DNA of 23,209 bases from Sphingomonadales bacterium (lineage in GTDB: Bacteria > Pseudomonadota > Alphaproteobacteria > Sphingomonadales > Sphingomonadaceae): NCBI GenBank assembly GCA_017302775.1, contig JAFLDC010000005.1, forward strand, positions 1 to 23,209, written 5' to 3'. Made by a program: the position numbers and the translations under genes. How positions within the stretch are numbered: the stretch's first letter is position 1; the number at the start of each line of letters is the position of its first letter. Below, piece by piece: positions 22,741-23,209 of this stretch. The notes beneath the pieces are model-generated. The model was not told where the DNA came from. It worked only from the letters and a program-made list of their open reading frames with translations, and ran no database searches.

Positions 22741-23209
22741 ACCTTGCGGCCGAGGCCGCGAACGACAACACGGCCCGCGACACGCCCCCGGTACCGCCCG
22801 ACGGGGCGCTTCCGTTGCCGGTTGAGACTGAAGCCGCACCGTCGACCGATGCCGCATCTGCACTCAATGGTGCCCTGGCGCGCGTGGCGCGCTAGGTCTC
22901 GGATGCATTGCATGCAGGTCGGTCGATCGAGGCGCGCGCCCTGTTCGATCGCGCGAACGTGGAGGTCGGCGGCAGCCAGGCGTCGGGCGCATACTCGCCG
23001 CGCGATGCCTATGACGCCCTGGAACTTGGCGTGAACCTCGCCTTGAAGGCGGGCCTCGTCGGCGATCTGAACCCGGCCACGGAACAGGGCGCGCGCGCGA
23101 CGCTGGGCAAGCTGGATGCGCTGTTGAAGCGCCTGCCGACGCAGAGCAAGCGTACCCGCGAGCAGGAAGACTTCCAGCAGTTCAGCACGCCGCCGACGCT
23201 GGCGTTCCT
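22737..23209 (+). pseudogene. N-terminal part of a large methyltransferase/helicase-like (strawberry-notch type) protein, with in-frame amber codon; 3' partial
   Basis: From TTG 22737 the frame gives a Pro/Ala-rich start (LNLAAEAANDNTARDTPPVP), then ALNGALARVAR and TAG at 22893-22895. It continues open to the window end with VSDALHAGRSIEARALFDRA, AYSPRDAYDALELGVN, LDALLKRLPTQSKRTREQED and FQQFSTPPTLAF. The last segments match my recollection of the N-terminus of very large proteins of conjugative elements that join an N6-adenine-methyltransferase-like domain to a strawberry-notch helicase. The TAG sits where CAG (Gln) would fit, so a C-to-T nonsense change is likely. Alternatively, translation starts downstream, for example at TTG 22908. 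The diagnostic domains are outside the window. Confidence 0.55.

Noticed and set aside
1..23209. CRISPR array or rRNA genes
   Set aside because: No regularly spaced direct repeats and no rRNA-like sequence were seen.

Overview
The window is GC-rich proteobacterial DNA. It holds a respiratory nitrate reduction and molybdate uptake locus, followed by an accessory region full of insertion sequences. Protein similarities (E. coli-type NarHJI and NarK, ANR-like regulators, a PpiC-type isomerase after narI) suggest a denitrifying or nitrate-respiring gammaproteobacterium, possibly Xanthomonadales-like. The taxonomic placement is inference from protein resemblance only.

Layout. 1-3758 (+): narH (5' end outside the window), narJ, narI and a parvulin-type isomerase, all overlapping or nearly abutting. 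3759-9868 (+): a promoter with two FNR/ANR-type boxes, an E. coli-like NarK2, a NarK1-type transporter, a beta-carbonic anhydrase and modA-modB-modC. 9985-10383 (-): a small conserved protein of unknown function. 10446-12945 (+): an FNR-like box, a small protein with a cysteine-rich tail, a HemN-like gene and an FNR/ANR regulator with all four cluster cysteines. The HemN-like protein lacks the radical-SAM cysteine motif, and its reading frame is broken by an 11-G run. 12975-14110 (-): a frameshifted P4-type integrase remnant. 14254-16551 (+): an FNR box, an alginate-export-type outer-membrane barrel and a second FNR/ANR paralogue. 16659-20190: IS4-, IS481- and IS3-family remnants, with an apparently intact IS110/IS1111-group element inserted inside the IS481 transposase gene. 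20331-21596 (-): a ferric-reductase-like haem/flavin protein behind a perfect FNR box with a well-placed -10. 21686-23209: a small reverse-strand ORF, then overlapping genes typical of conjugative elements, ending in the N-terminal part of a very large methyltransferase/helicase-like protein that carries an in-frame amber codon.

How it fits together. NarGHI reduces nitrate at the inner membrane. NarJ and possibly the isomerase assist its maturation, the two NarK proteins move nitrate and nitrite, and ModABC supplies molybdate for the molybdenum cofactor of NarG. Two oxygen-sensing FNR paralogues lie within 4 kb of each other. FNR-type 14-mers precede narK, the HemN-like operon, the porin and the ferric-reductase-like gene, so much of the window looks like one anaerobic regulon. 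The most unusual items are the HemN homologue without its cluster motif, the G-tract in the same gene, and the FNR promoter in front of the ferric-reductase-like gene.
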